NCBI RefSeq assembly: GCF_032362555.1
Contig: NC_083511.1
Coordinates: 1,054,001-1,118,000 of the forward strand
Direction of reading: 5' to 3'
Origin: Amyelois transitella
Lineage: Eukaryota > Arthropoda > Insecta > Lepidoptera > Pyralidae
DNA length: 64,000 nucleotides
The notes below the pieces were generated by a model. It ran no database searches. It saw only the letters and a list, made by a program, of their open reading frames with translations, and was not told where the DNA came from. Positions 32,154 through 43,544 of this stretch are shown in pieces; positions within the stretch are counted from its first letter, which is position 1; every line of letters begins with the position of its first letter. The translations under genes were made by a program, and so were the position numbers.

Positions 32154-32763
32154 ATTTGTTATTTCTATTCGATTCACTATCTAAACTATTGAATAATATT
32201 ATAGTAACTAAATAACTGCGTGGAGAAAATCATCTTCACGAACAAATCAACATGTCCAAAATTATAAAATGGCGTGGGCCCACAGATCACAGAAATGTCA
32301 TGTCATTAAAAAAACTAAAATATTGTCTATAGAATTGCCGACATCACGGAAATATTATGTAAAGTGAAGAGCGAGCTACAGTTAAGACCCATTGGTCTTG
32401 ACAGGGAGTATTTGACACCACTGATGAAGAATATGTAACATTGTGACAGGGCATCGCGTCTAACGTTTCTTTTTAAATTTTTATTAGAGTCATCGACTTG
32501 AAATTTTTGCTACTGTTTGATGTCATACTTATGAGTCTTAACTTTGGCACTCTTACGAGGCCACTATTCTATTTCAAGTGTTTGAAGTTTTTTGGTTAGC
32601 AAAAATGCGATCAGCGATGTCAATCAAGTGTCAGTGATAAATTATCTGTCTGGTGTTCAATCAATGTCAATACGTCAAAGAATTTAGCTGCCTTGAATTG
32701 TTTGTTTGCAATTTGTTGGTAACTTTTTGGAAAATTGTACTGGAAAGGGATATAAACAAAAAT
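32154..32763. promoter_or_regulatory. Shared divergent promoter region, SCAF and TBCB
   Basis: The two start codons point away from each other 610 bp apart. The interval has no repeat I recognise and no TATA box I can assign, as is common for divergent housekeeping genes. The TBCB leader probably includes ggaaagggatataaacaaaa before its start codon. Confidence 0.6.
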
Positions 32764-35325
32764 ATGGAAGGCATTCAAATAATAACCCAGGACTTTGTCA
32801 ATGTGCACATTACAAAATCTGAAACCGAAACCGCAGCTCCCATTGAAAGAAGGTTCAAGAAAGGTATCACTGTCTCGGAGTTTAAGGTTAGATGATTCAC
32901 ACATTTTCAATTTATGTATGCTGTATATTTAATATTAGAAACTATTGAATAATATAAACGGCACCAATAAAAAAAAGATTAGGACCTCTCCATCTCGTTC
33001 CCAGTTTTAGGCGTTTTAGGCGATGGGCTAGCAACCTGTCATTATTTGAATCTCAATTCTATCATTAAGCCAAACAGTACATATCTACATATTATTTCAT
33101 CATTTTACAAAGTCGTTTATTCAATATTATATAAGCTACCTACCTACTTACAAAATATAAGTAGGTAAGTTTACCTATTTATGAAATATAAGTAGTAATT
33201 CAGGATCGTAGTATTGTGAGTGTGGATGTAATGGGATATATAATAATAAGCATTGACCAAAATTCCATGTGGTTCCCGGCATCAATACAGAAAAGAATAG
33301 GACTCCTCCATCTCTTTCCCATGGATGTCATAAATGGCCACTAAGGGATAGGCTTACACACTTGGGATTCTTTTTTAGGCGATGGGCTAGCAACCTGTCA
33401 CTAGTTGAATCTCAATTCTATCATTAAGCCAAATAGCTGAATGTGGCCATTTAGTCTTTTCAAGACTGTTGGCTCTGTCTACCCCGCAAGGGATATAGAC
33501 GTGACCATATGTATGTATGTTGACCAAAATAGACAAAACTTTTTTGCAGACAAAACTCGAGTTGGTGACTGGGGGCAATGCCACTACAATGAAACTGAAA
33601 TTGTACGATTCCAAAAACAACTTTGTTTGTGACATTGATAACAATGAAGCTCTCCTGGGCTCCTACCCTGTTGATGATGGAATGAGAATCCACGTTATTG
33701 ATAAATTTGCATTGGTCAAAGACTTTGATACATCGGACAGTGCTGAAAGGTAAAAAAACTTTTATAGTAATGTTACATTTTTAACAAATATCATTGAGTA
33801 TTGTATTGAGTAATTAAGGACATCCTGGCAAAGAGTCAGGTCAAGAGTACCCGAAACCGCTGGGCTTGTGTGAAAAAAGTTAGGAATGTAAATGTAGTGA
33901 AAAAAGTAGCATGACCAGAAGAACAGTTGAAGTATTTATGTTAGTGTTTTATTATAGTTAAACATTGCATAAACTTTCTATTACCTGCATTTTATAACCA
34001 TTTTATTAACCTGCAAATAAGGCTTACTCTTCTCAAAATTAAGAGCCAACACTTATCTGTAGATTTAAGTAGAGCATCCTCCATTCATCACTTTTGACTG
34101 TATTTTTATTTATTTATTGGATTAGACTTACAAATTATGCTTTTATGTTATCTGTTGTTTGTTTATAATTGATCAATATTTCTGTCATATATATAGGAAT
34201 AAATGTGCATATACATATATAGGAATAAACGTATAGGAATGAAGCCTTTATAATGCAGTATGTCATAATGTGGTATCAATTTTAACAGATTCCGTCTGTC
34301 CGAAGAGGAATATGAAAAGAAGGGTGACACACTCAGATCATTCTTACAGCGCAACCGACTTGGCAAATACAATGAAGAGGAGATGACCAAACTCAAAGAA
34401 CAACAGCAGAAGGAGTTGGAGGAAGAGTCCAGGTAGAACTTGAAATAACAGATTTCAAACTTTCGCATTACATTATAATTTTTATAAATGTTATGTGCAT
34501 GTTTAATACAGGTATTAAACATGCACATAATATTTATAATGCACACATGCACATATCACCTTTTACGACATCCATGGGAAAGAGTGAAGTGGAATGGAGT
34601 GAAGAGAGTGAGTGGGAGAAATGGAGTGGTCCTATTCCAAAGTGCCCGAACCACACAGCACTAGTTATACTATAATAAGTTTTTTTAATCACAGACTAGC
34701 CGAATCAGTGTTAGTAGGCGCGCGGTGTGAAGTGAGAGTGCCACAGCAGCCGGTGCGTCGCGCCACAGTCCGCTACAACGGGCCGCTAGATGGCGCTAAA
34801 GGCCTCTGGATCGGAGTGCAGTACGACGAGCCTCGCGGAAAGAATGATGGCTCGTGAGTGTAGACGAAATTCTACTGTTTAGTGGTCGCATTTGTTGTGA
34901 CCTGAGTCTAAACTCCTAAGGTCCAAGGTTAAAGTACCTTATTTCACCAAAAATGTTCAGAATTTTTGCCGTGAAAATGTAGGTACCAGATTTTCCCATT
35001 TACTTATAATGATTGGAATAGTATGGATATCTGAATGCATTATTTTTGCTAAGGCAGAAATAAGTTGGCAATATTTTCAAATCATCAATATCTTCAAATT
35101 TTGGCCTTAGTTTACTGTTTAGATCCAAATAAAATTATAATTATGAGACTTGCGGTGCTGTAACTTAAAAAAGTTAACCTGTCAAATTTTGTTTTTTTTT
35201 TTTTCAGTGTAAATGGCAAACGTTACTTCACTTGCCCGCCAAAGTACGGTGGTTTCGTGAAACCGGTTTACGTGACAGTTGGAGACTTCCCCGAAGAAGA
35301 ATGTGACTTGGATGATGAGATATGA
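32764..35325 (+). CDS. TBCB: Tubulin-folding cofactor B
   Basis: Five exons, 32764-32886, 33550-33749, 34289-34432, 34695-34853 and 35208-35325, give 247 aa (244 in human) with every junction in phase. Residues about 8-90 form the ubiquitin-like domain ([35 protein letters not shown]). Residues about 105-155 are charged and helical ([20 protein letters not shown], then a Glu/Gln/Lys-rich coiled coil). Residues about 160-240 are a CAP-Gly domain with the GKNDGS motif and GGFVKPVYV. The protein ends DDEI, an acidic tail with terminal Ile as in other TBCB. TBCB works with TBCE in the cytoplasm on alpha-tubulin folding and dimer dissociation. The start ATG follows an in-frame upstream region with no better choice. 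Confidence 0.97.
32955..33080 (+). repeat. (TATG)n-tailed retroposon fragment in TBCB intron 1
   Basis: Runs from ggcaccaataaaaaaaagat to tctatcattaagccaaacag, with an internal deletion around ttcccagttttaggcg. Confidence 0.75.
33265..33520 (+). repeat. (TATG)n-tailed retroposon, near full length, in TBCB intron 1
   Basis: Starts ccatgtggttcccggcatca and ends gtgaccatatgtatgtatgt, only about 29 bp before the TBCB exon 2 acceptor, so it may crowd the branch-point region. A LINE 3' scrap lies further on at 33815-33890. Confidence 0.88.
34482..34539. repeat. Fold-back in TBCB intron 3, 28-bp arms, 2-nt loop
   Basis: 34482-34509 pairs with 34512-34539 with a single G-T mismatch; the loop is ag. 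The inner 19 bp are perfect. A distal-end scrap of the (TATG)n family follows at 34555-34665. Confidence 0.92.
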
Positions 35326-37067
35326 TCACAGGTCATCACCAATCTCAACAGATTCCACGCTTGTACCGCCTAAAGATGATGCTTGCAGGTTCCATAGGGT
35401 GATATAGTTAGGTCAAAATTACATAGTTTTTATGTTCTGACTCAAATAGGTTATTAACAAGTTGTTACAAGAAAGTTTTGCAGAAGTTTTTTTTAAAGGA
35501 TCTGTAATTGTCAGCCAGTGCTATTTGGAATTAAGGGGAAATTCTGTATAAAAAAATACAGAACAATAACATACAATATATAAAGCGTACAGGCAAGTCT
35601 AAAACTCCTTGATCAATTAAACCTTGTTCAGTTATAATGACTTGTAATTCATAATTCACATCGTTTTTTAAAAGTGATTATTGGGAATCCTTATATCATT
35701 CTATGGCCTTATCACACCAACTCAACTACATAGCTTGCTTGCAGGCTAAATTGTACACTATTTAAAAGCTTTATAAATTATTTTTTTGTATGTTTTTGTA
35801 ATCATGAGAAAATTTGAGGGAAGATGTATTTACGAAATTGTCCAATTCAGTATGTTATTCGTTAAAACAGCTTAATTTACACAAAAACAATGAATGGTAA
35901 ATAATATTCAATTACCATGCTTATCAAAGAACGATTTTTTTTGTATCTGACTTACATTATAAACCTTTTAACATATCTACTCAAACAATATGATATTCCT
36001 TGTAATTTTTTAAGAAAGTAAATTTGTTTATAAAAATGTTCAGTCGCAACTTACCCCACTGAAACACTTCCTATCATATTGAAGATACCTTTTTCACGTC
36101 TTTTGCCTAGAAAGGGTAGACAGAGACTTACGGCATGAGTTTACATATTATTACCCTTCATGCTATTTATTATATAATATCAATGCCTTTGTTTTAAAAA
36201 TAATTATAATTTAAAAATTCTATAAATCCTTTGTATCATAAATCAAAGAGTATATTTCTGTTGTGTGATTGTTAATGTGTGAGTTATAATTATTATGGAA
36301 TGGCTGCAAATTGAGTACATATAGCAGTTGCATACTGTATATATATGTGTAGGTGGATCCGAGCCGAGTCAGGTTGGATCAGATACCTGACCTTTTATAT
36401 CTAGATTGGTATATAGGTCTAGGTCCTTCTTAGGGATGATGCCACCAGGACAAAAAAACAGGATGATGTTGAAAACAGTAATATACTCTTGCGCCTTTTG
36501 ACAATATTATTATGTCACAACATCTCACTTTTTTAATCATGGTTTAAATGCAATTTATTGGAATTAATAAAAAAATTAATTGGAGGAATTTTGTTAAAGT
36601 TTTGGATGTATTTCTAGTTCATGTAGAATAATAATATTAGGTGTTGCCATATTATGAACGACTTTATTTTGAATATAAGCTTGTTTCGACATTCCAAGAT
36701 TGTCAAGAATTTTTTTAGCATTTATTCGAGCAAATAACATGTATCACGCTTTGTAATAACCGAATAGGTTGTCAAATTTGTATTTTAATAAATTAGATTT
36801 ATACAAATCAATTTGTTTTAGTTGACCCCAACCCCATTGGAATCTCAATTCCATTAAGATGAACATGGCCTATCAGTCTTTTTAAGACTCTGGGCTCGGT
36901 CTACCTCGCCAGTGATATAGATGTGATTGTTTTCGTATGTATGTAGATACGGGACAAATTACGTAGATCGAGTTAGCCCTGAGACTTGGGCTACGAGATA
37001 CACTATAAAAAAAACCCAGTAATTAAAAAAAAGTTCTTATTTAATCATCATATTAATCTAAATGTTT
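35326..37067. other. TBCB 3' UTR and convergent gene end
   Basis: AT-rich, no coding signal. An AATAAA at 36787-36792 could end a TBCB transcript with a 3' UTR of about 1.46 kb; I saw no earlier canonical site I would prefer. A tail-proximal (TATG)n fragment lies at 36838-36945 and a reversed SINE body at 36950-37015. Confidence 0.5.
36787..36792 (+). terminator. Candidate TBCB polyadenylation signal
   Basis: Canonical AATAAA downstream of TBCB, followed within 30 bp by a T-rich stretch. It is placed by sequence only. Confidence 0.4.
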
Positions 37068-40000
37068 CTAGAACTTTCTCCTCTTCAATATCTCCGGCCG
37101 CCAGTTGACTGGATGCGTCTCCTCCGACGCCGTGTCGTCCTCCCTGTAGATCTTGATGGTCTTGTCCGCCTCGCACGTGATGAGACGTGAGCCCGACTGG
37201 TCGAACGTCATCGCGAAAATGCCCGCTTCAGAGTCCATTGACCCGGGTTGTACAGCCGCCTGGAATTCGCGTTATTGGTTAACTTTGTCGCAAGTCCAAA
37301 AAGATCAGAACATTTCACAAATTCAAAATTTTTATTCGTTATTATAGGATACTTCATATCGCTTAATAATTGTCAAAACTTATGGTTTAACAACATTGGT
37401 TTACGTCAAATAAATTACTTTTAAGTTTACTGCCGCTTCCAAGGCGTCAGTGCAGAAGAAGCGGTAACAAACTGCTAAAATCATCGTCTTGTTCCAAGGA
37501 TTAACTAAGATTTTTATTTTAAGAATTAATACTCGAAGAATTATTAACTGGCTTGCAAAATCATGCTATTAAAATTCAGAAAACTTCCTGCCTAATTGCT
37601 GAAAAATATAGTAACATCAGAAATGTATCAGGATCACACTCCTGATAAGACATCGGACAATTTGAGAACCTCCATTTGTAAATATACTCTTACATCAGAA
37701 GTGGGAATCAGCTGTGACAAGCCGCTACTAAAAATCTTACCTAAGTCTCATTTTAAGGTAAACAATAAACAAATCTGCCTACCCCTCCGGGAAAGAGGCG
37801 TGATTTTATGTATGTATCACATCACATCACATCACATATAATCACGTCTGATATAGACGTGATTATATGTGATGTGATGGAGACAGAGCCAACAGTCTTG
37901 AAAAGACTGATAGGCCACGTTCAGCTGTTTAGGTTAGTGATAGAATTTAGGTTCAAATAGTGACAGGTTGCTAGCCCATCGCCTAAAAGAATCCAAAGTT
38001 ATATAAGCCTACCCCTTAGTCGCCTTTTACGACATCCATGGTAGAGAGATGGAGTGGTCCTATTCTTTTTTCTGTTGGTGCCGGGAACCACACGGCACTT
38101 ATATTTTTTATGTATGTATGTATGTAACAAACCTGCAATCTCTGGAAGTTATACCCCGTCCTCCAATCCCAACAATACATGGTCCCGTTATCCCCTCCAC
38201 TGACCAACACTCCCTCGGGATTCACCGCCATACAGTTCACTATCGCATTATGTCCGGACAAGTTCTGTATAAACTTTCCTTCGGGACATTTCCATTGTTT
38301 TATGTTATCCGGTGAGGCTGAAGCGAAGGTGTACAGTGTGGGGTGGATGACTATGGCTCGGACTGATTTCTTGTGGTTGGTAAGTGTACATATAGATTTG
38401 CCCGCTGCTAAATCCCATAGGCGGATCGTTGAATCGTGCGACCCTGTTATTATCTGAAAACAAAAAGTTGTACATACATATAATCGAGTTTTTATGATAG
38501 ATAAATTTATTATTTCCTAGAGGCCGCCCGTGACTTCGTCCGCATGGAAACCCTATCAACCCCGCGGGAACACCGTGATAAAAAGTAGCCTATATGTTAT
38601 TCTGGGTCTTCAGCGACCTACTTATCAAATTTCATCGTAATCGGTTCAGTAGTTTTTGCGTGATAGAGTAACAAACATCCATACTGACACCCTGACATAT
38701 TCACAAACTTTCGCATTTATAATATTAGTAGGATATATTTCATGTTTTTTATTAATAAAACGGAAAAATATGAAAGAAACGGAAAAATATGAAAGAAATG
38801 GAAAAATACGATAGGAAAAGTATTGATTACCTTACAATATGAATCATTGTTTTAAAAATTGGTAATTATACATAGAATATATATATAGTTTTCCAATCGT
38901 TTTTTTTTATTTTTCGAAATAAACGACGAAAATCTCAATAAAACCGTTTTTTCCCCCAAGGTTTTATTCTGATATATTTCAATGTAACAAACCAATAAAA
39001 CGGTAAAAAACGAAAAAACGTTTCTTTCACCGAAAAAAAAACAATTTGTTTCTTTCGGAATTTTCAACGCTATACCTGGGGCTCCGCGGCCTGGCAGGCG
39101 AGCGAGGCGACGGTGTCGGTCAACCGGGTACTATTTATTATTGGCTAAAAAACCGCGTTTTAAGAAACTATATCAGCGCTATTTCTGGTATACCGAGCGA
39201 AGCTCGGTCAACCAGGTACTATATATCTAAGTAGTAAACCTGGGGCTCCACGGCCTGGATAGAAGAAGAAGAAGGATAAAAGAAGCGGCGTAACAAACTA
39301 CACTGCAGCATTTTCAATCGTTTTCTATTCTATTTTATATACATATATATAAGAGATACGAAGACAGCTATGTATATCTAAGAATGAATGAATGATTTAT
39401 TATGCATTGAATGAGTCATAATACAGTTGTTACATTTGTTTAAAGCACTTAACATTCAGCCGCAGTTGGCATGCAAAAGTTATCAGCCATCTATACTTGG
39501 GGCTCCGCGGCCTGGCAGGCGAGCGAGGCGACGGTGTCGGTCAACCGGGTACTATTTATTATTGGCTAAAAAACCGCGTTTTAAGAAACTATCAGCGCCA
39601 TCTCTGGTAGAGCGAGCAAAGCTCGGTCAACCAGGTACTGCCATCTCTGGTAGAGCGAGCAAAGCTCGGTCAACCAGGTACTGCCATCTCTGGTAGAGCG
39701 AGCAAAGCTCGGTCAACCAGGTACTGCCATCTCTGGTAGAGCGAGCAAAGCTCGGTCAACCAGGTACTGCCATCTCTGGTAGAGCGAGCAAAGCTCGGTC
39801 AACCAGGTACTGCCATCTCTGGTAGAGCGAGCAAAGCTCGGTCAACCAGGTACTATATATCTAAGTAGCACACCTGGGGCTCCGCGGCCTGGCAGGCGAG
39901 CGAGGCGACGGTGTCGGTGTGCCCGCTGAGCGTGTGCACGTTGGCCTTGGTGCGCATGTCCCACACGCGCGCGGTGGCGTCGCGGCCCGCCGTCACCAGC

Positions 40001-42582
40001 ACGTCGATGGTGGGGTGCAGCCGCAGCGTGTACACCGCCGACAGGTGCCCGTGGTAGTGCCGGATCACCTGGGGCAGGGGGTGGTTTGCTGAGTAGTCAC
40101 ATACGTACATACATAGCGTCACGTCTATATCCCATGCGGGGCAGACAGAGACAACTGTCTTGAAAATTCTGAACGGCCACGTTTAGCTGTTTGGCTTAAT
40201 GACAGAATTGAGATTTTGGATAGCATTTTGGATAACTTACTTAGAATCTCAATTCTATCATTAAGTCTTGAAAAGCTGAACGTGAACGCTGAGCAATTAA
40301 CCTATACAGGTTAATTGCTAGGTACATACAGAAAGGACTTTGCAATCACCAGAAATGTGAGTCAGAAGTCATCTCAGATGACAATCGGAAAATCGAGATG
40401 ATGTAAAAATATGCTAGAAAAGTTTCGTTTTGGGTTTATTTATTGAGGTTTTGCCAAAAATAAAAGCAAATACCAGTTAATGATTGTCATAACACAATTT
40501 TCTACTTATGTAAGTTATGTATTTTGTTTATTTTTTATTTGTAATATTTTTATTGCACAGAAATTTACACAGTTACAAGACATAGTACAAAGTTATAAAA
40601 AGAAAAAAAATCACTTAAAATTTAATTTAATTACCTTGTTATATTCTAAGTCCCAACATTTGACTTGCCTGTCTTCACCACAGCTGAATAAATATGGATG
40701 TCTTGAGGATACTTCCAAACCTGTAATGTAGTAATGGATTAACATATATTTACTTATTGTAAAAATAAGTAAAATTTAGGCAACTGAGCTAAAATTGGTA
40801 GAAAGATATTATTATATTCATCTGTCTTTTTTTTTAGTTACTACAGTCTTAATAAAAAGTCAGTATTAATTTGTTATTTATATAATTCTTTACTAATATA
40901 TGGACGAAAAATATCTGAACCAAAGTTTGAACAACGTTTGAATTACACCAAGCAGAAATGCCATTATCTCACCTCGTACTGTACTGACGTGGCCAGTCAA
41001 TGATACTTTTAGCTTTCCACTTGCCAAGTCCCATATCTTTATTACTCTGTCTGCTGCACCTATAAAAATGTAATTTTGACCTTTTTAGACGCTCTTAAAA
41101 AAAAATTGAATGTTATTAGAAAAAAATTGTCATAAAAAGTGTCTTAAAAAAATTGAATGTTCAATTTAAGGAATAGTTCATAATTATTTCATAAAAATAT
41201 TTTCACATGTGATCCAAGCTTTAAAATTGTGAAAAGACTTACCAGTAGCAAACCACTCGTTGCCCGGCTCCACAGCAACACACCGCACCCAACCTAGATG
41301 TCCAGAGATCACCCGGAACAATTTCCAGGGCGCGTGCCATTTTGGCTTCGGCATTGTGGGGGCTTTCTTTGGTAATGTTGTCAGGGCTCCTGCGGGAGGT
41401 GCAGGGGAAGGGGCTACCGCCGGCCCTGTGTATGGTAACATTGCACCATCGGAGCCTAGGGCGGCTGATTCGGCCATTTCTATAAGATGTAAAAAAGGCA
41501 TGGTAAATAAATACAAAATTCCTTAATTAAATTGTTACGTAAAAAGATCAGGTCCAGTATCATAAACTGATGAGCTGGCATGGAGAATGTGATAATTGTG
41601 AACAAAGCAATAGAAGTAAAGTAAAGAGGGATACTGGAATAGAATAGATTTATTTTCAAAATTGGATACAAGGTACCACTTATTGACGTCACATAACTTA
41701 AATCTAATTATAACTACTACCGCTTCATGCGCATGTGTAGAAGAAGCGGCGGAACAAACTACACTGCAGAATTTTCATCGGACGTCAATTTACAAATATA
41801 GATTTCTTAAATCTTAATCGTGGACGAATGCACATTGTCACATTAAAAAACATGAATGAATGTAGAACTAATTATGTCAATATGAATATTTCGTCAAATA
41901 AAATAAAAATAAAGCTAAAATAAAATATTTACATACTGTACAAATTATGTCAAGACCATGTCAAAAATGCACAAGCATTTAAGAGGCCATCTCGGGCCAC
42001 ACATGCAAGTGATAAATCTAGTTTTTCCCACTTTTCCGGGAAGAGTAATGATCACATGTATGATTATATGTTACCTGTGTCCAATGGAGTTTCTGGTCTG
42101 CTAGCATCATGCTGCTTGCTGGCTTGTGCCTTCTGCACTGTAGCCATTACTTGGCCATAGCTGTCTCGAGCCTTCACAGATTTGAGAATTTTTTCACTGG
42201 AACAAAATGAAAATGTTCTAAGTTTTCTAATCTAACTTTCATTGTATTTGATGTTGGTTTTATAGCCTTACATTTGTAGTAATGTGGTCAATTTTTTATT
42301 TGTGATTAAAAACATGGCAAGAATTAAAGTTACATTTCTGATGAGTGCACAAGCTGTCAGTGATTTTCTATCACTGCACTTTTACTATATCCACGGTAGA
42401 AGAGTAAATTATAGGATTGCTCTTAACCTATTTTTTTATCGAAGGAAATTATTAAAATTTACTTACGCTTTTTCATCTATAGGTGGCAATAAACCCTGGT
42501 TGGAAAGAAACATATCGTGAGACCTCTTTAAAGACCTAAATACCAGGGTATGCACCGAATGTTTGATAACATCGTCAGACAT
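37068..42582 (-). CDS. PLRG1: PLRG1 homologue (Prp46), WD40 spliceosome factor
   Basis: Eight exons, 42582-42467, 42196-42075, 41479-41243, 41059-40973, 40720-40635, 40068-39874, 38453-38133 and 37259-37068, give 451 aa with all phases matching (human about 514). The N-terminus has [20 protein letters not shown] low-complexity Pro/Ala linker leads to [20 protein letters not shown], then seven WD40 repeats: [28 protein letters not shown] with [35 protein letters not shown] to [17 protein letters not shown] to [22 protein letters not shown], and SGHNAIVN to [10 protein letters not shown]. The C-terminus ends [13 protein letters not shown]1 belongs to the CDC5L/Prp19 complex in the nucleus and is needed for splicing. 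The intron after exon 6 has a remarkable array (see 39074-39870). The N-terminal linker is shorter than in human. Confidence 0.96.
37385..37480 (+). repeat. Dispersed repeat of the acgtcaaataaattac family
   Basis: Shares caacattggtttacgtcaaa and agtttactgccgcttcca with 19725-19850 and, in reverse, with 63401-63577. It lies in the last PLRG1 intron. Confidence 0.65.
37825..37879. repeat. Perfect fold-back, 25-bp arms, 5-nt loop
   Basis: 37825-37849 is the exact reverse complement of 37855-37879. The arms consist of a catcac repeat and the tail-proximal end of the (TATG)n family, so the tail of the neighbouring copy is duplicated in inverted form. Confidence 0.93.
37855..38098 (-). repeat. (TATG)n-tailed retroposon copy in PLRG1 intron
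   Basis: All family blocks run from agacgtgattatatg to gccgggaaccacacggcac at the right end, except that the core 'ccttgcggggtag' is missing at the left. It lies 35 bp from exon 7. Confidence 0.82.
38517..38733 (-). mobile_element. Small Helitron-like element
   Basis: Same family as 13537-13741, with identical order of blocks. CTAG at 38520-38517 and TC at 38733-38732 give the ends on the minus strand. It lies in the intron after PLRG1 exon 6. Confidence 0.75.
39074..39873. repeat. Array of copied PLRG1 exon-6 ends and a mobile-repeat end
   Basis: The last 45 or so bases of exon 6 (true site 39874-39919, tggggctccgcggcctggca onward) are copied at about 39076-39121 and 39498-39543. A shorter piece is at 39238-39258. 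In the long copies the exon match stops at cggt, where sequence switches to caaccgggtactatttatt, the end of the repeat also seen at 21985-22050. The switch point is shared microhomology (cggt). Confidence 0.88.
39598..39855. repeat. Six perfect 43-bp tandem repeats
   Basis: Units start at 39598, 39641, 39684, 39727, 39770 and 39813. Each carries ccatctctggtagagcgagc and aaagctcggtcaaccaggta, including a stem gagc...gctc. It lies 18 bp outside PLRG1 exon 6's donor. Confidence 0.95.
40105..40215 (-). repeat. (TATG)n-tailed retroposon fragment
   Basis: Tail acatacatagcgtcacgtc, then core blocks to atgacagaattgagatttt. The distal half is missing. A perfect 12-bp fold-back (agcaattaacct ... ) follows at about 40293-40320. 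Confidence 0.75.
41665..41795. repeat. Dispersed repeat of unknown class
   Basis: Contains aagaagcggcggaacaaact and acactgcagaattttcatcg, shared with 39270-39325 (in the same direction). The class is not recognised. Confidence 0.5.
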
Positions 42583-43060
42583 TGTGTTATTATAAATATA
42601 TATCACACTACTCAACTGAAAATTACTTAGCAATAAATCAGTTAAGTACTGATTAAATTTAATTGATCAAATCGCTAAAACTTGCAACACAAAATTGTTT
42701 TCATTTCCGGAAATTAATACACCAGAAAACACCAAAACACGCTCCCATCGCGGCGTCCATTGTCGGCAAATTGACAGTTTGATTTACGACAGTGAAAGAT
42801 GACAGTGACATACATCATGTCAGCGAAGAATTTTTATTGGACACGTAAATAAGGAACAGAACAGTACCATATTTGTTGTGGTCTATTCTTAGGTACTTTT
42901 TCATGTATATAATTCTTTCTTTATATCTTTAGCTAACCGATATGATAGAGAGGGATGTTAATATACACACACATGCTTTGTCAACTTTCGTAAATAATAC
43001 TAGTTCCATTTCTGCAATATTAAGCTTTGGTATTTTTTATGTACTTAACCAAAGTCCAAT
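42583..43060. other. PLRG1 upstream region
   Basis: Likely holds the PLRG1 promoter within the first 250 bp (gcggcgtccattgtcggc near 42755). No gene was seen. Confidence 0.45.
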
Positions 43061-43069
43061 CAAGATATA

Positions 43070-43542
43070 TACATACATACATACATATAATCACGTCTAT
43101 ATCCCTTGCAAGGTAAACAGAGCCAACCCAAAGGTCCCGAAGAGACTAATAGGCCATATTTAGCTGTTTGGCCCAATGATAGAACTGAGATTCAAATAGT
43201 GACATGTTACAAGCTCATCGCCTAAAAAAAGAATCATAAGTTTATAAGCCTCTCCCTTAGTCGTCTTTAACGACAAGTGCCGTGTGGTTCCGGCACCAAC
43301 CCAAAAAAGAATAGGACCACTCCAGCTCTTTTCCATGGATGTCGTAAAAGGCGACTAAGGGATAGGCTTACAAACTTGGGATTCTTTTTTAGGCGTTGGG
43401 TTAGCAACCTGTCACTATTTGAATCTCAATTCTATCATTAAGCCAAATAGCTGAACGTGGCCATTCAGCCTTTTTAAGACTGTTGGCTCTGTCTACCCCG
43501 CAAGGGATATAGGCGTGACCATATGTATGTATGTATGTATAA
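43070..43542. repeat. Head-to-head (TATG)n-tailed retroposon pair
   Basis: A minus copy (43070-43274) and a nearly complete plus copy (43276-43542) meet at their distal ends, at aacgacaagtgccgtgtgg. Both outer edges are (TATG)n/(CATA)n, so the unit is a 470-bp palindrome-like structure. Confidence 0.82.
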
Positions 43543-43544
43543 AT

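Noticed and set aside
37820-37840. CRISPR-like repetition of atcac
   Set aside because: Five-base tandem slippage in a eukaryotic intron, with no spacer structure.
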